This document shows positions 1 through 10,650 of a stretch of 64,000 bases of DNA, in pieces. Source of the stretch: Anthostomella pinea (lineage: Eukaryota > Ascomycota > Sordariomycetes > Xylariales > Xylariaceae); assembly GCA_963556695.1 (NCBI GenBank), contig CAUWAG010000008.1, positions 1-64,000 on the forward strand, in the 5' to 3' direction. Each line of letters starts with the position of its first letter. Positions within the stretch are counted from its first letter, which is position 1. The position numbers were made by a program, and so were the translations under genes. The notes below the pieces were generated by a model. It worked only from the letters and a program-made list of their open reading frames with translations. It was not told the origin of the DNA and searched no databases.

Positions 1-553
1 TTTGTTTGTTTGTTTGTTTTGTATTTAACGTGGGGGCTAGCTCCTCAGTAGTGCAGACCACGCCTCCCAGAGCCTCTGCATCGCAGGGTTGTGGAGGTCT
101 CAAGAAAATAAGTACAGTCAGTCCCGCTCACGGGCCCATCCCCGTTGTTGCGGCGGTATGACCTTGGGGTCATCCATCTGGTCCTTTAAGAACAGCTATC
201 TATCGGAGACAGATTGTTGAAAAGAACTTGCTCTTCTCCACGAATTTTGCCCATTCTGTGCTCCTCTCCCCTAAGTATTGTAAACAGGCTGTCCTAGGCG
301 AGTACCTAGGCAACAACCAATTTTTTCCTAGCCTCTTACAAAAGAAAATATATTGTGGTGTTTTCTTTTCACTACAGCTGCAGTGGTTGTTCGAGTCTGT
401 ATGCCCAAAGCGTTCGTGGTATCTGGCAAAGTCGCCATGTCCAGATCTGGCCGCTAGAAGTCTGTGTAGAGTGCTCCTCTTAAAGGATATAAGGCCTCTT
501 TTAGTTATTGTATGTGAGTATACTTCTTGATACCTAGGTTCTGATTGGTCTTT

Positions 554-1040
554 TCACCATTGGTTGAACTCTTTCTTGCCCTTTCTTTTGAGATCTTTCT
601 TGACCCAAGAGATTGTAGGAAGGTTTGTTGTGTCTATTTCTAGCATAGTACCCTCTTTTGCTAATATATCGGCAGCTTCGTTACCATCAATATCTCTGTG
701 TCCAGGAATCCACTTGACGGTCACTCCAGGAGTGTGTGCTGTGGCGAGTTCTTGGAATCGCAGAAAAATTTTCTGTGATGTCTTGGGTGGAGTCCCATTG
801 AGCCCATCCACCACTGATGTGTTGTCCAGGCAGACATATAGCTGTTTTCCGTGTCCAATTGCCCTGGCTGCTGCAAGACCTTGGAGAGCACCATGGACTT
901 CAGCATTCACTACTTCTGTTTGTAGAAGTCTGCCCCTTCCCCGGTATACTTCTTGTGTAGTGCCGCCTTTTCTGATAGTATAGCCCCATCCAGTGCGGGT
1001 TGTGCCTTGGTCATCCAATTATGATCCATCTGAGTAGATG
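554..1040 (-). pseudogene. LINE copy A RNase H domain
   Basis: Type I RNase H at the C-terminus of the LINE polyprotein. Acidic active-site positions are visible: SDGS at 1022-1033, the Glu in NAEVHG, the Asp in CLDNTS, and the late Asp in GHRDIDGNEAAD. A TAA codon directly after SDGS separates the first catalytic Asp from the rest, so the domain is broken. RNase H is typical of Tad1 and I-type LINEs, where it removes the RNA strand after reverse transcription. Confidence 0.8.
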
Positions 1041-1213
1041 ACAAGGTCAGTGTTCGCATTTCTTTCCTGTAGTCATTGCTTAAAGAGCTCTGTTTCTTTG
1101 TCTTTGTCTTTACGGACTAGGGGCTTCTTCCATAATGACTTGATGAGTATTGGTCTCTGGAAGTCAAGGACTAGTTGGAAGCTCCTTTGTAGCCTTGTTG
1201 GTTCTTTGCGAGC

Positions 1214-2586
1214 TTATATTTGGAGCCTGCTAACAAGAGGGTGTCTCTGGTCTACTCGTCCGAGTCGGAGGCCATGACGTCTTTTTATTGACTCTGCAAG
1301 AATTTCTGCTGGAGGAATCTGTGATTCAAAGTGTAGGATATGTCCAGGGTGTGTTTTCCAGACTGGCAAGATAGCTTTGATTGCTGTTCGTAGTACAGCA
1401 TCTATCGTTCTAAGAAGTCCTTTAATACGACATGCTGATGTCCCACCTAAGCTCTTGATTTTTTCCATTCCTAGGTACCAGGCCTCCAGGCCATGTGTAA
1501 GAATAGGAATAACACAAGTTTTCACAGCCCTCTTGGTTGACTTTACTGGAAGTCCTTTGACTGTGTTGCATAGTCCTTAAAGGTGGTTTGCTACCCTACT
1601 AACTTTCTTGGCCCAGTAGGAAACGTGATCTTTGAAGTTCAGTTTTCTATCCAGGAAAACACCCAGCTATCGCATGGAGTTCTTTGCTGTTCTGTTTATT
1701 GTCCCGTGGCGGACCGGAGGATTGTCTGAGTTCTTTTTTTGTGAGAAGTGCATGATCTCGGTTTTGTCGGGATCAAATTCAATAGCATTGTTATGTCCCT
1801 ATTAATTAAGCAGGTAAAGATTTTCAGAAGCCTCTTTGGCTGTTTCTTTAAGGTCCTTTCCAATACAGAGAGTCGCTAGGTCGTCTGCATATCCAAAGCG
1901 TCTCCTTTTCATACTGAGTCGGGCACAGGTTGGCTCTGTATACAGCATATAAAGGATTGAAGAGGCTGGTGAGTCTTATGGTAGCCCACAAGTGAGAGCT
2001 TTTATGTCGGTCACAATACCTTCAAACCGAACTCTTGTGGACCGTTCAGACATGAATAACTGGACCTATCTTATGAGAAAGTCTGGCCAGCCCTGTTCTC
2101 TCATGCGAACCACCAGCCGTCCCATTAGGGCAGCGTCGAAGGCCCCGGTCACATCTGCTGTGACTACCGTTGCAACAAGGCCTTGGTCAAGGGCCTGCTC
2201 AATATCGTGTATGAGTGCAGCTACCAAGTCAGCGGCAGAGCGCTTTGGCAGAGCTCCAAAATGTTGTGGAGCTAGAATTCCGAGCTTGATGACAAACCAG
2301 GCAATTCTTTTTGCAATGAGTCGTTTTAGGCCTTTGCCAAGACATGATAATAGCGATATTGGTCTGTAGGCCCTGGGGTTAGAGTAGTCTTTCTTGCCTG
2401 GCTTTAGGATCATCACCACCTCAGCTACTTTGAATGGTTTAGGGTGGTGTCCAATCTGTAGACAGGTCTGGAAAAGGGCTCTGATATGCTCCCTAATGAC
2501 TGGCCAGCAAGCTTTCAGAATCCGTACTGTGAGGGTGTCTACTCCTGGGGAGTTGCTCTTGGTCCCTATAGTGCACCCTTCAGCCT
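1214..2586 (-). pseudogene. LINE copy A reverse transcriptase, fragmented
   Basis: Pieces of the LINE reverse transcriptase in more than one frame. The best preserved are 2066-2419, with a fingers/palm segment (AYRPISLLSCLGKGLKRL, then ADVTGAFDAALM), and 1214-1525, the thumb and connection segment with ISILTHGLEAWY-type sequence. Counterparts in copies B and D read more continuously. The gene is inactivated by stops and frameshifts and ends abruptly at 2586. Confidence 0.78.
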
Positions 2587-2599
2587 CTCTTCATTATAA

Positions 2600-3400
2600 A
2601 AGAATCAAAGTTTGACTGGCTTTGTACGCTAATAAAAAGTGATGTAGCTATAGCATTGGAACCATTCATCACTAAACAGAACGCCGAGTCACTTATTACT
2701 ATTGAAGAGATGTATGACCTTTTCCGGTCCTCTTACAGCAATCCCGACGCAGCTACTCAAGCCAGAGATCAGCTCCATGATCTGTGGATGGAACCAGCGT
2801 AAGACTTCTACTCCTTTTGTTCCACATGGGTTCTCTTAGCTAGCAGGACAGGCCTGTCCCAGACAGAATAGAAGTATGAACTGAATCGAAAGCTGACACC
2901 ACCCCTGAGGATATAAGTGATGGCTTTTTATCTTGACTCTAATGTTTCTTTCAACCAATTTTGAAATATCTGTTCTAGCAATGCTTAACAGCTTGCAGAG
3001 ATTAAATGAGTCAAGAAGCAGCGCCAAAGCCTCTTGAAAGCTTCCTCTCGCCATATTATCACTGTGGCACCTAGACCCCAGCAATTCATCAGAAGCCTAC
3101 CAACCCAAGCTTTGTCCAACCAAGCGATTGACATTACCTACCAACCAGCAAGAGCATCACCTGATCAGAAGACTCCCCATCTCTCTAGAGCCCCTGAAAG
3201 GAAGCACATTGACTGATCATGCACACCTCACAAAGCAGAAAGCATTATATGCTACTTGTGTGGCAAAGAGGGCCATATTGCTCCCAAGTGTCCAGACAAA
3301 AGAACTCCTCATGTACATTTTCTGGAAGAAGACAATGAGGCCTTTTCTGGTCTGACCCAGGATGTTACTTCTGACAACGAGTCAGAAAACTCAAAGGTCT
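2600..3400 (+). pseudogene. Gypsy gag C-terminal half with zinc knuckle
   Basis: A gag capsid segment (DWLCTLIKSDVAIALEPF at the start, then a KYELNRKLTP block near 2875-2905) is followed by one CCHC zinc knuckle at 3250-3291, CYLCGKEGHIAPKC. In-frame stops and a shift break the frame. The upstream half is absent here because LINE sequence adjoins at 2586. Confidence 0.75.
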
Positions 3401-3499
3401 AGGGAAAGTCTCCCACCTAGGCCTCCAATGTACTATCAATCAACTGGCTCACCACTCCCTTGAAATTCTATCACTTCAATCAGACCTCACTGGCTTGAT

Positions 3500-4082
3500 A
3501 GGCGGCAGTACCTTTGTGATGACTGCAACCATCTGATGGATTGGAATTGCAGTGCGTGTGAAAGTTTTGATTGATACCGGAGCAGAGGTTTATCTTTTAG
3601 GCAGCCATTCAATCATGAGACCCTTGACTCAATGATGGGAATTCCTTTAAAGACATTTTGATGAGCCTGCCACCCTGAATGGCTTTGGCAAGGGGCATTC
3701 ACAGGTTGTCAACATAGCGGTTATAGCAAATTTCTAGATTCAGGGAAGAACCTTCTGGGAAGTCCCTATCCTAGAAGCGGAGTTTGGGCCCAGCAAGAAC
3801 TTTGACCTTATTGTTGGCAAGCGGTTTTTGGCTGCTCATAACCTCTTACCAGACTGCCGGCAGAACCGCCTATATTTCCCACCGGAACTACCTTTCATTA
3901 CTAACTGGAAGACCGACATCACTAACCCAGCTTGCCAGTGGTTAAGGCAACGGGCTATCAATCCTCAGGCCCAGCAGGACATGCTCCATAAGGATTCACA
4001 GTGGGAGGATCAAGAGAAACGCCCGCAGAAGATACTACGTCGCCCCCAAATACTGGCTACATGGGCAAGAGACCATCATTAG
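3500..4082 (+). pseudogene. Gypsy aspartic protease region
   Basis: The retropepsin motif reads VLIDTGAEVYLL, with DTGA at 3573-3584. The linker before the reverse transcriptase is partly open (3828-4082). Position between the zinc knuckle and the reverse transcriptase fits the gypsy order. Frame interruptions make it inactive. Confidence 0.7.
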
Positions 4083-4295
4083 TCCTTACAGGCTATGAAA
4101 GACCAGCTAGCCGGACGAGTTCGCCCGGCATCCTTATAAAAGACTTCCCCACGCCAGGCTGTTCATCCCAAGGTTAACAAAGACGCAATAATGAACGCTC
4201 TGGGCGCGGATATCCACCTAGTCTCAAGAAGTACCTTCTTTAGACGGGCTAGTCACCGTTAGAAGGGGCAACATCAACGACACAGCTATGGAAAT

Positions 4296-5780
4296 ATGTT
4301 CTCTTTTTCGGTATATGAGCTTGATCAAGTCATTAATTACTCTATTAATAAAGAGGACTCAAAGACTCAGCACCTGCTACGCAGCAGGCTTCTCTCAGAG
4401 GCACAAGATTTTATAAATATATTTTTCAAGACAGAAAGCAACAAGCTACCCCCTTTCCGCGAGGATATTGACCACAAGATCAAGCTCAAGCCAAGGGCCA
4501 AGACTCTTTGCCTGCACCCCTTATATAGCATGAAGGCCGACCACCTTATTGCCCTCAAGCAATATCTGACGGAATACTTATGCAAAGAATGGATTGTTCC
4601 TAGTGGAGCAGAGTATGGGTCCCCTGTTCTTTTTGCCAAAAAGCCCAATAAAGGCTTGCGTTTCTGTGTCGACTATCGCGAGCTCAATGCTCAGTCAAAA
4701 AAAGACCGCTACCCGCTGCCATTAATCAGCAAAACTTTGGAACGTCTATCTTGCGCTAAGCTGTTCACCAAGCTGGATATCAGGGCGGCTTTCCACCGAA
4801 TTTGCATGGATCCAGCCTCTGAGGATCTCACGACCTTCCACACGCGCTTTGGCCAGTACAAGTACAAGGTGCTCCCTTTTGGACTTTGTAACGGCCCAAG
4901 TACCTTTTAGCGGTATATCAATAAGGCCTTGTTCCCATATCTGGATGAGTTCTGTACAGCCTATGTGGACGATATCTTGATCTTTTCTGCAGACCCATTG
5001 GAACACTGGGACCATGTCCGCAAAGTCCTCCAGAAGCTCCGTAAAGCTGGCCTCTAGGCTGACATCAAGAAGAGCGAGTTTGCTATCACATCAACAAAAT
5101 TCCTGGGATATATAATATCAACCAGTGGCATATAAGTTGATCAAGCCAAGATTGCCGCCATAAGGGACTGGGAAGAGCCTAGGACTGTTAAAGAATTATA
5201 GTCTTTCTTGGGATTCTATAACTTTTATTGGCAATTCATAGATAGTTTTAGCAGGATAGCTAAACCTCTTTACTGTCTTATTGTGGCAATCAAGTACCTA
5301 TAGACCAAGGAACAACAGAGAGCCTTTGACAACCTAAAGGATGCCTTATGCTCAGCTCCTTTGCTCTCACATTTCAAGGAAGCAGTTCCTACTAAGCTGG
5401 AAACAGACGCTTCCAATGGTATAATCTTAGCAGTCCTCTCCTAACAGGATGAGCAAAGCAACTGGCATCCGGTGGTCTATTTGTCGCGAACTATGAATAT
5501 AATAAAATGCAACTATCCTATCCATGATAAGGAACTATTGGCAATTATTTATGCCATGCGAGAATAGAACCATATGCTCACTGCCCTTTAGTATCCCCTT
5601 CCTGTTTTTATAAATCACCAGGCACTCCAATACTTTGTCACTAAGCGACAGCTTAATGTCTGACAAGCAGCCTGGAGTAAGGATATCTCGGGCCTGGACT
5701 TCATCATCTCTTACCGTCCAGGTAGGGAGAACCTGATAGCTGATACTCTATCACGGAAAGCTGTAGATCTGGCTACACAG
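4296..5780 (+). pseudogene. Gypsy reverse transcriptase and RNase H
   Basis: Open from 4296 to 4910 (204 codons), then interrupted. Visible landmarks are FCVDYRELNAQSKKDRYPLP, FTKLDIRAAFHRI (motif A), PFGLCNGPSTF, and the YVDD box at 4962-4973 followed by ILIFSA. RNase H begins with LETDASNG near 5398-5421 and the region ends with LADTLSRKA near 5740-5765. The catalytic Asp residues survive, but stops at former Gln and Trp codons truncate the frame. I infer RIP rather than random decay from that stop spectrum. Confidence 0.82.
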
Positions 5781-6039
5781 AAGGCCATCAAGGATGAAAG
5801 TCGCCGCCAGATCCTCCTACCTGTTGAAAGGTTCAACGGACCCGTTGACCTACCTGCGACTGACCCGTCACCTAGTCCAGAGGACCACCTGGTATGTGCC
5901 ATTGTGGCCACTTTGGAAGCCAACAACCAGGACCCTGACGGTTGTTAGCTTTCCTACTTGGGGACATTGGATGCGTATTCGAGAATTTTGCCCTACGTTC
6001 AGGTCCTTAGGGTTTCCATTCCGTACTGACTGAGCCAAT

Positions 6040-6310
6040 TACAGCGCCATACTATCCTCACTGATGCTCGAGTCGAGGTCCACCGCACGAACAGCAAGAA
6101 CCCGAACGGAAGTCGACACCCTCGAATTACCCATGTCCAACTTGCTCTAATCCAGCGGCAAATCCAGACGCAGGCAAGCTTGGAAGTGGAGGACACCCAT
6201 CAATGACCGGCTTAGAGCATACCTGCACGAAGTCTATGAGCTATGGAAGGGTTTGAAAAGGCTGGAGAAGGATGTGAAGGAGATCGGGAATGGGGATGTA
6301 TCGCTCCGTG
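6040..6310 (+). pseudogene. Unidentified conserved module, copy 1 (fragment)
   Basis: Coding-like sequence that is not gypsy. It reads DARVEVHRTNSKNPNGSRH then THVQLALIQRQIQTQ, and after a frame change at the stop near 6203, NDRLRAYLHEVYELWKGLKR up to a stop at about 6324. A related block lies at 8960-9060. I do not recognise the family. The two frames suggest a frameshift or a lost intron, so this is probably a fragment of a gene displaced by the gypsy element. Confidence 0.5.
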
Positions 6311-6929
6311 AGATAGGGCCTTGAAAGGCATCATGCATTACCGTGAACATCTAGTTTCTACACCGACATCAATCAGACACACCCCTATCAGACTGGCGAG
6401 TCACGCCATCACGTATAGCTACCATAGAAGCCGTACAATAGCTGTGAAACGAAAGCCCCGTGTTGAATGCTGCAGTTGCCAGGACGTGACAATGGAAGCC
6501 TGATAACGACTACGGCGTGCCTTGCCTGATCCTCTGGGAAGACGCGTCTGCCCAAGTAACGCGCCTCGCGCTGTATACCTCGTCGCCTCAGGCGACAGGA
6601 ATTATTACCCTCACAAAGAGAAAACTCAGATTACCTGACATGTTTATCGCCTCCCATATCCGCGGTAGATTCTGCCACCACGTCCTTGATTCTCAATTCA
6701 CACCATATTATCTTTGGTGCGACGGTCGGGCACGAAACCCTACCTGGCCCTTCCATTTCTCATCTCTGCACATACTTAAGGTGCAAGGGGCTCTCTACCT
6801 TTACCATCCCCCCTTCACAAGTCACCGTTTCTATTAACTATTCTCCATTTACCCTTTATTACCCATCATTTATTATTCACTAAGATTTATCCCTTATTCA
6901 CCTATTACTATTTACTATTTATTATTCAC
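6311..6929. other. No gene recognised
   Basis: Short frames only. The stretch 6830-6930 is a T/A/C-rich degenerate repeat of TTATTATTCAC-like words. Nothing supports a gene. Confidence 0.5.
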
Positions 6930-7500
6930 CAACTACACCATCGCCATCACCAACAACTGGCCAGACCAACGTGAACAGAATCTTCGCAAGCTGATCCGGG
7001 AGAAAAACAAAGCGGGAGATACTCCCTGCCATCTGGCAGTCGCCGCTGGCAAGTTTACCACAGCCGGGTACAGTCGACGAGACGATCGCAGCCCCGAGTA
7101 CTCTATCTTCGTTGGCGACCTTGGACATACAGTTGATGACTTCCATTGTGTGCAATCAGACTCCACATTGTCGCCCGGGCATTTTTGCATATAAGCCAAA
7201 CCTGCTCCACTCCTTCCACAAGCTGAAGTGTAGAAGCAGAAGGATAATCTAGGGATTGTGCCTCGTCCTTGACTCCTTGTCGCCCTCTTCCAGGGCAAAT
7301 TCCCGCCTTGCAAGTCCGCCAAGATTACGACCGACCAGCAGACCGGGCAATCGCCCGGATATGGGTTCGTACTGTTCTCCGACGAACAGGACCAGCAGCG
7401 AGCCCTCAGCGAGATGCAAGGGGTGTACTACATCGTTACATCCATAAACGGCAAATGGCTGATTGCCAAGGTCAGTCTCACATCCAGTATGCCACACTCC
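6930..7500 (+). pseudogene. Nam8/Csx1-type RRM RNA-binding protein relic
   Basis: Two blocks resemble the second RRM of the fungal Nam8/Csx1/TIA-1 group. The first ends RRDDRSPEYSIFVGDLG (about 7072-7128). The second reads FPPCKSAKI (about 7306-7332) then GFVLFSDEQDQQRALSEMQG (7362-7421), which carries the RNP1-like core. Between them lies a probable intron ending TTCCAG at about 7297. The region between GDLG and the intron is shortened and the first and third RRMs are missing or unrecognisable, so I call it a relic. The family binds U-rich RNA and affects splicing or mRNA stability. Confidence 0.6.
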
Positions 7501-7859
7501 ATTGTCGCCTGCTCACATTGACTTCAGCCACTCATGAAAGTCAGGGATGACGACGCCGCCCAAATTGGGCTGTCCAACACGACGTGGCCGGCATCTCTTG
7601 ACGCGGCTCGACTGTCAAGGCTCGCCAGACCTGCTACTCCAACAACCACTGCATTTTTACCTGCTGCAACTAGGCTGGATGCGTCAAGAAGAACCCTTGT
7701 TGTGACGAGGCTGTCGCGGTGCCTGAGTCCGAGTCTGCTGCTACCCCCGTCGAACAAACAATCCGTCTTTATTGCTATGTAACAAGCTAACTTTACAATA
7801 TCACGGAACAAAAGGTTCTGCAGTTGGCGGAAATCTATACCGCCAACAAAGGAGATCTA
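7501..7859. other. Coding-like remnants, unassigned
   Basis: Several overlapping short frames, one rich in cysteine (CYSNNHCIFTCCN followed by a stop, about 7631-7672). No frame continues the flanking RRM or methyltransferase relics convincingly. Confidence 0.3.
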
Positions 7860-8160
7860 CTGGGCAGGCGGTGCACTGAGAGGTGCTTTGATATCAAACT
7901 CTGCCACCCTGCTCGAACCCTTGCTAACTATCGTCTATAGCATACTTCGATCGCCTCATCCCTTCCGGCCTAGATGTTCTGATTGCTGGCTTTGTGTGCA
8001 AAGAGCTGCCTCGGCTAAATACGAACCAAAAAGATTTGAGGATAACGGCGAATCAGGAGATACTTGGCGGACCATCTACTCGTATGCAAAGCGCTTCCGG
8101 CCAAGCATACTTCAATGGCCCCATGACCCGCCATCGCCACACGGAGGGCGTTTTTGAAAG
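7860..8160 (+). pseudogene. RID-like cytosine-5 DNA methyltransferase fragment
   Basis: Two adjacent frames together resemble the catalytic region of fungal RID/Masc1-type methyltransferases. The first frame gives YFDRLIPSGLDVLIAGFVCK (about 7942-8001), covering the position of the catalytic Cys loop. After a shift near 8035 the second gives EDNGESGDTWRTIYSYAKRF (about 8038-8097), which holds the GESGDTW-like signature. A proline after Cys, usual in bacterial-type enzymes, is absent, as in RID-like proteins. The rest of the enzyme is not visible. I infer a decayed paralogue or captured fragment. Confidence 0.5.
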
Positions 8161-8469
8161 ATCGGCCAACAATACCATACAAACGTGGGCGCCCATCCCC
8201 AAGGCCCCAACTACGGGCGTGTCGATGTCCCGATCCGATTACCTGCCCACCCTGTTCGAGGAAGATGGATATAGCCCTTTGGCTTGGGGCGCGACCGCAG
8301 TCATCGATCTGGCATCGATCCGAGGGATCATGGAAGGAAAGGCCATGGTCTAGATGCGGCAATTACTGTACCGCCCATCGTGCAGACAAGGTTTGTCTCG
8401 CCACCAGCATATCATGTGCTACCAACGCGTGCACAAACTAACCTCAGTCTTAGATTTGCTCTGAGCAGA
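8161..8469. other. Unassigned, possibly remnant coding sequence
   Basis: All three forward frames are open for stretches (for example to 8353 and 8441), but none matches a family I know. It could be further eroded methyltransferase sequence. Confidence 0.25.
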
Positions 8470-9130
8470 TCGACAAGAGGGAAGATGTCCTTAACCGCAC
8501 TTTCGAGCTGCGGCAGCATCGCCTTGATCTAGAGCTTTACTTCAGCTGCCCGAGCATGGCCGTGTTTGGGTACAGCAAAGCCCAGGCACCGACGGAGCAC
8601 AGATCGAGCTTTAGCGGATTCGAGATGCCTACGACAACCCATCGATCGATGGTAGTGCTGTAAGTTGACCACCTGCAGGCTATTTCATTTGATTATTAAT
8701 CGAGTATTAGGACGAAGACGAGGTGAAGGTTCTTAACAAGAAATCGACGCGCCGAGGCCGAAAGGCCCCCAAGTCCGCAAAGAAGTTTCGGGCTGATACT
8801 ACGCCGCGTCGTCTAGACGCGGCAACCACGAGCGGAATGTCTCGTGGCCAAGGTCAGTATTGCAGCGAACATGCCTTCGTTCATGATCACAGACTAATCT
8901 TGGCATCATACAGTGTCGCGGCGACTTCTGCCCAATACCTCTGTTGCTGCTGCCCACCGCACGAGTCAAGATCCAGCGAAAGAACAACAAGGACCCCAAC
9001 GGGGATCGGTACTCTCCAACCACACATGTCCAGCTTTCACTAATCCAGAGACCGGATCTGGGACAGGGCCGGGGACAGGGCCGGGGATAGGGCCAGGCTC
9101 AGACGAGTCCTGGGGTGAAGGACACTGAGA
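8470..9130 (+). pseudogene. Unidentified multi-exon gene relic carrying module copy 2
   Basis: A coding-like run (KREDVLNRTFELRQHRLDLE, about 8472-8531) leads to GTAAGTTGACC at 8660 and an acceptor TATTAG near 8710. A basic exon follows (DEDEVKVLNKKSTRRGRK, about 8711-8764), then a second possible intron from GTCAGT near 8852 to CATACAG near 8913. The last exon contains RVKIQRKNNKDPNGDRYSP and THVQLSLIQRP, homologous to 6060-6160. It then runs into a GGACAGGGCCGG repeat at 9060-9095. The exon-intron pattern suggests this was a real gene; its function is unknown. Confidence 0.45.
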
Positions 9131-10324
9131 TCAAGCAAGAGGACCGCGGGGGCTGTCATTAACGATGGCCATTATGGTGGTACTTGCCACGCCTTCCTCG
9201 TATGCGTCGGCGAAGAAGGAAGCAGCTACTTTGGGGTAGGATCCTCGGAACCCTGGTAGTACAGGTTACTGAGCCTTGATGCGGTCCAGCTGCCCACCCA
9301 GATAGATCATCAATCAGATCGCCTTGACCAAAGGAGCACTCTTTCCGGCCCAGCAGGGTATGCACTCATTCAGCCCACCTACTTCAGGTGTATCCCTTTG
9401 ATTAAGTCTCCAGCATTGCAGCAGTACTCAAGCTTATGGCAAAACCTGTACTGGCGGCGATGTCGATGCCATCTCTCCATCCGTTGTACTGATGCCATGG
9501 AATCTCCGGCAGAGAACAGCCAGGAAGACACTGTTGTCAACCGCTGGCGCCGACCGCCGCCGTCTCCCATCCCGTCACCCACCAGACCAACGCGATATCC
9601 CCTCTCGACCAGCTTGTCATTGCATCTCTGAGCGGTCGCGCCATCTCTGCGTTGCCTGCGTTGATGTGTTGAAAGGCACGCAAGCCACCGTGGAGTCAGG
9701 GAGGTGGCAGTGCACTAAACAAGGCCAATAGGGGCCACCTAGCCCACAACAGAGACTTCACCACAACACAATCATCACGATTAGCACTGAATACACGAAT
9801 ATCAATTATATGAACCACCATACACGCTGTTTGACACGCGCCGCCTGCACCACGGGGTCTCCGGAGCAAGATGAATTGCCATTACTTACCAGCAACCGAC
9901 ACCCAAGTGGGGAAACCCCCACCATGTCTCTCAGCCGGCCGACAGCCATGGACTTGGGTATCCAGCTGTGTCGTGCGACGGCCCGACGGGAAGAATTGCC
10001 GACGGATGACTGTCGCCTTGGATCAGACACCAACAGGAGAGACTGCCCTCCCCTTCCCTTACCTGATGGGACAGTCCGTCCGGCCTGGTCGACGCTAACA
10101 AGAGAGAACTTTCGGTTACCAGACGCCGACAGTAGAGACTGCATTGCTCTCTCATGCTGGCACGCCTTGCCCGTTCGCCAAAGGTATCAAGGGACATCCT
10201 TGGTTACATGCTTTTTTTTTTGTGATACCTTCTTGGTAAGAACAAGCTCTGACCGGGGCACTCTTGAGGACTGCGGTTCCAGGCCTATGCGCGGGACCGG
10301 GGGTGATCATAGGGGGTATTCACT
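9131..10324. other. No confident gene
   Basis: Long forward frames exist at 9810-10499 but have low-complexity composition and no domain. The segment 9890-10145 holds imperfect repeats of a GACGCYAACARGAGAGACT-like word. No RNA gene was seen. Confidence 0.45.
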
Positions 10325-10650
10325 CTCTGGTTGGCCCGGACGTTTCGGGCCTTGTCACTCTGGCTGGGTCTGGGCATTGTTGTCCGGCAAGCGGATTCTG
10401 CGAATCGCATGGCCTTCAACTTCGATTTCGAGGACGGTAGCGGTGGCGGTGGCGGTGGCGGCCCGAGTCTCAGCTGCCGGGGCTGTCGCCCCGGCGTAAC
10501 GTACTACTAGACTTTAGTTTGATGTGGCCTCGTCACTCTGAGGGGAATAACGTTCTGGGCCTCGTCACTCTCGGTGAGGATTGGCGTTTCCGTCCTTGTC
10601 ACTTCCTCGAGGGCCGGGCGTTTCGGGCCTGGTCACTCTCTGGGAGAAGC
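10325..10650 (+). repeat. Degenerate interspersed repeat around GGGCCTNGTCACTCT
   Basis: Five copies of a word close to GTTTCGGGCCTNGTCACTCT occur at about 10341, 10519, 10551, 10586 and 10619, the last four spaced roughly 33 bp apart. A (GGTGGC)n run lies between at 10438-10465. The array has diverged and does not encode a sensible protein. Confidence 0.6.

Larger units (their letters stand above)
1..2586 (-). mobile_element. Tad1-like LINE copy A, 5'-truncated
   Basis: Non-LTR retrotransposon in reverse orientation. Its 3' tail is the (TTTG)n run at 1-20, followed by a 3' end that matches the ends of copies B, C and D. Reading the minus strand, RNase H (554-1040) is preceded by reverse transcriptase fragments (1214-2586). 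Homology to copies B and D stops at 2586, where gypsy gag sequence begins, so the element lacks ORF1 and the endonuclease. Several frames are broken by stops. Motif A of the reverse transcriptase still reads ADVTGAFD, which copies B and D have lost, so A is an independent, differently decayed copy. The tail runs off the left edge of the window. Confidence 0.88.
2587..6040 (+). mobile_element. Degenerate Ty3/gypsy retrotransposon (gag C-half to RNase H)
   Basis: The order gag, zinc knuckle, protease, reverse transcriptase, RNase H is that of a Ty3/gypsy element. The left edge is the LINE junction at 2586/2587, which cuts gag. The right end fades near 6040, after RNase H, with no recognisable integrase or LTR. 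Stops replace expected Gln or Trp codons, for example TAG at 4908-4910 and 5055-5057 (Gln positions) and 5565-5567 (Trp position), consistent with RIP. The missing gag N-half with its LTR appears to lie at 39556-40617. Confidence 0.85.

Noticed and set aside
9810..10499. A 229-codon forward frame
   Set aside because: It runs through degenerate repeats and ends in a (GGTGGC)n-derived Val/Ala string; no conserved motif.
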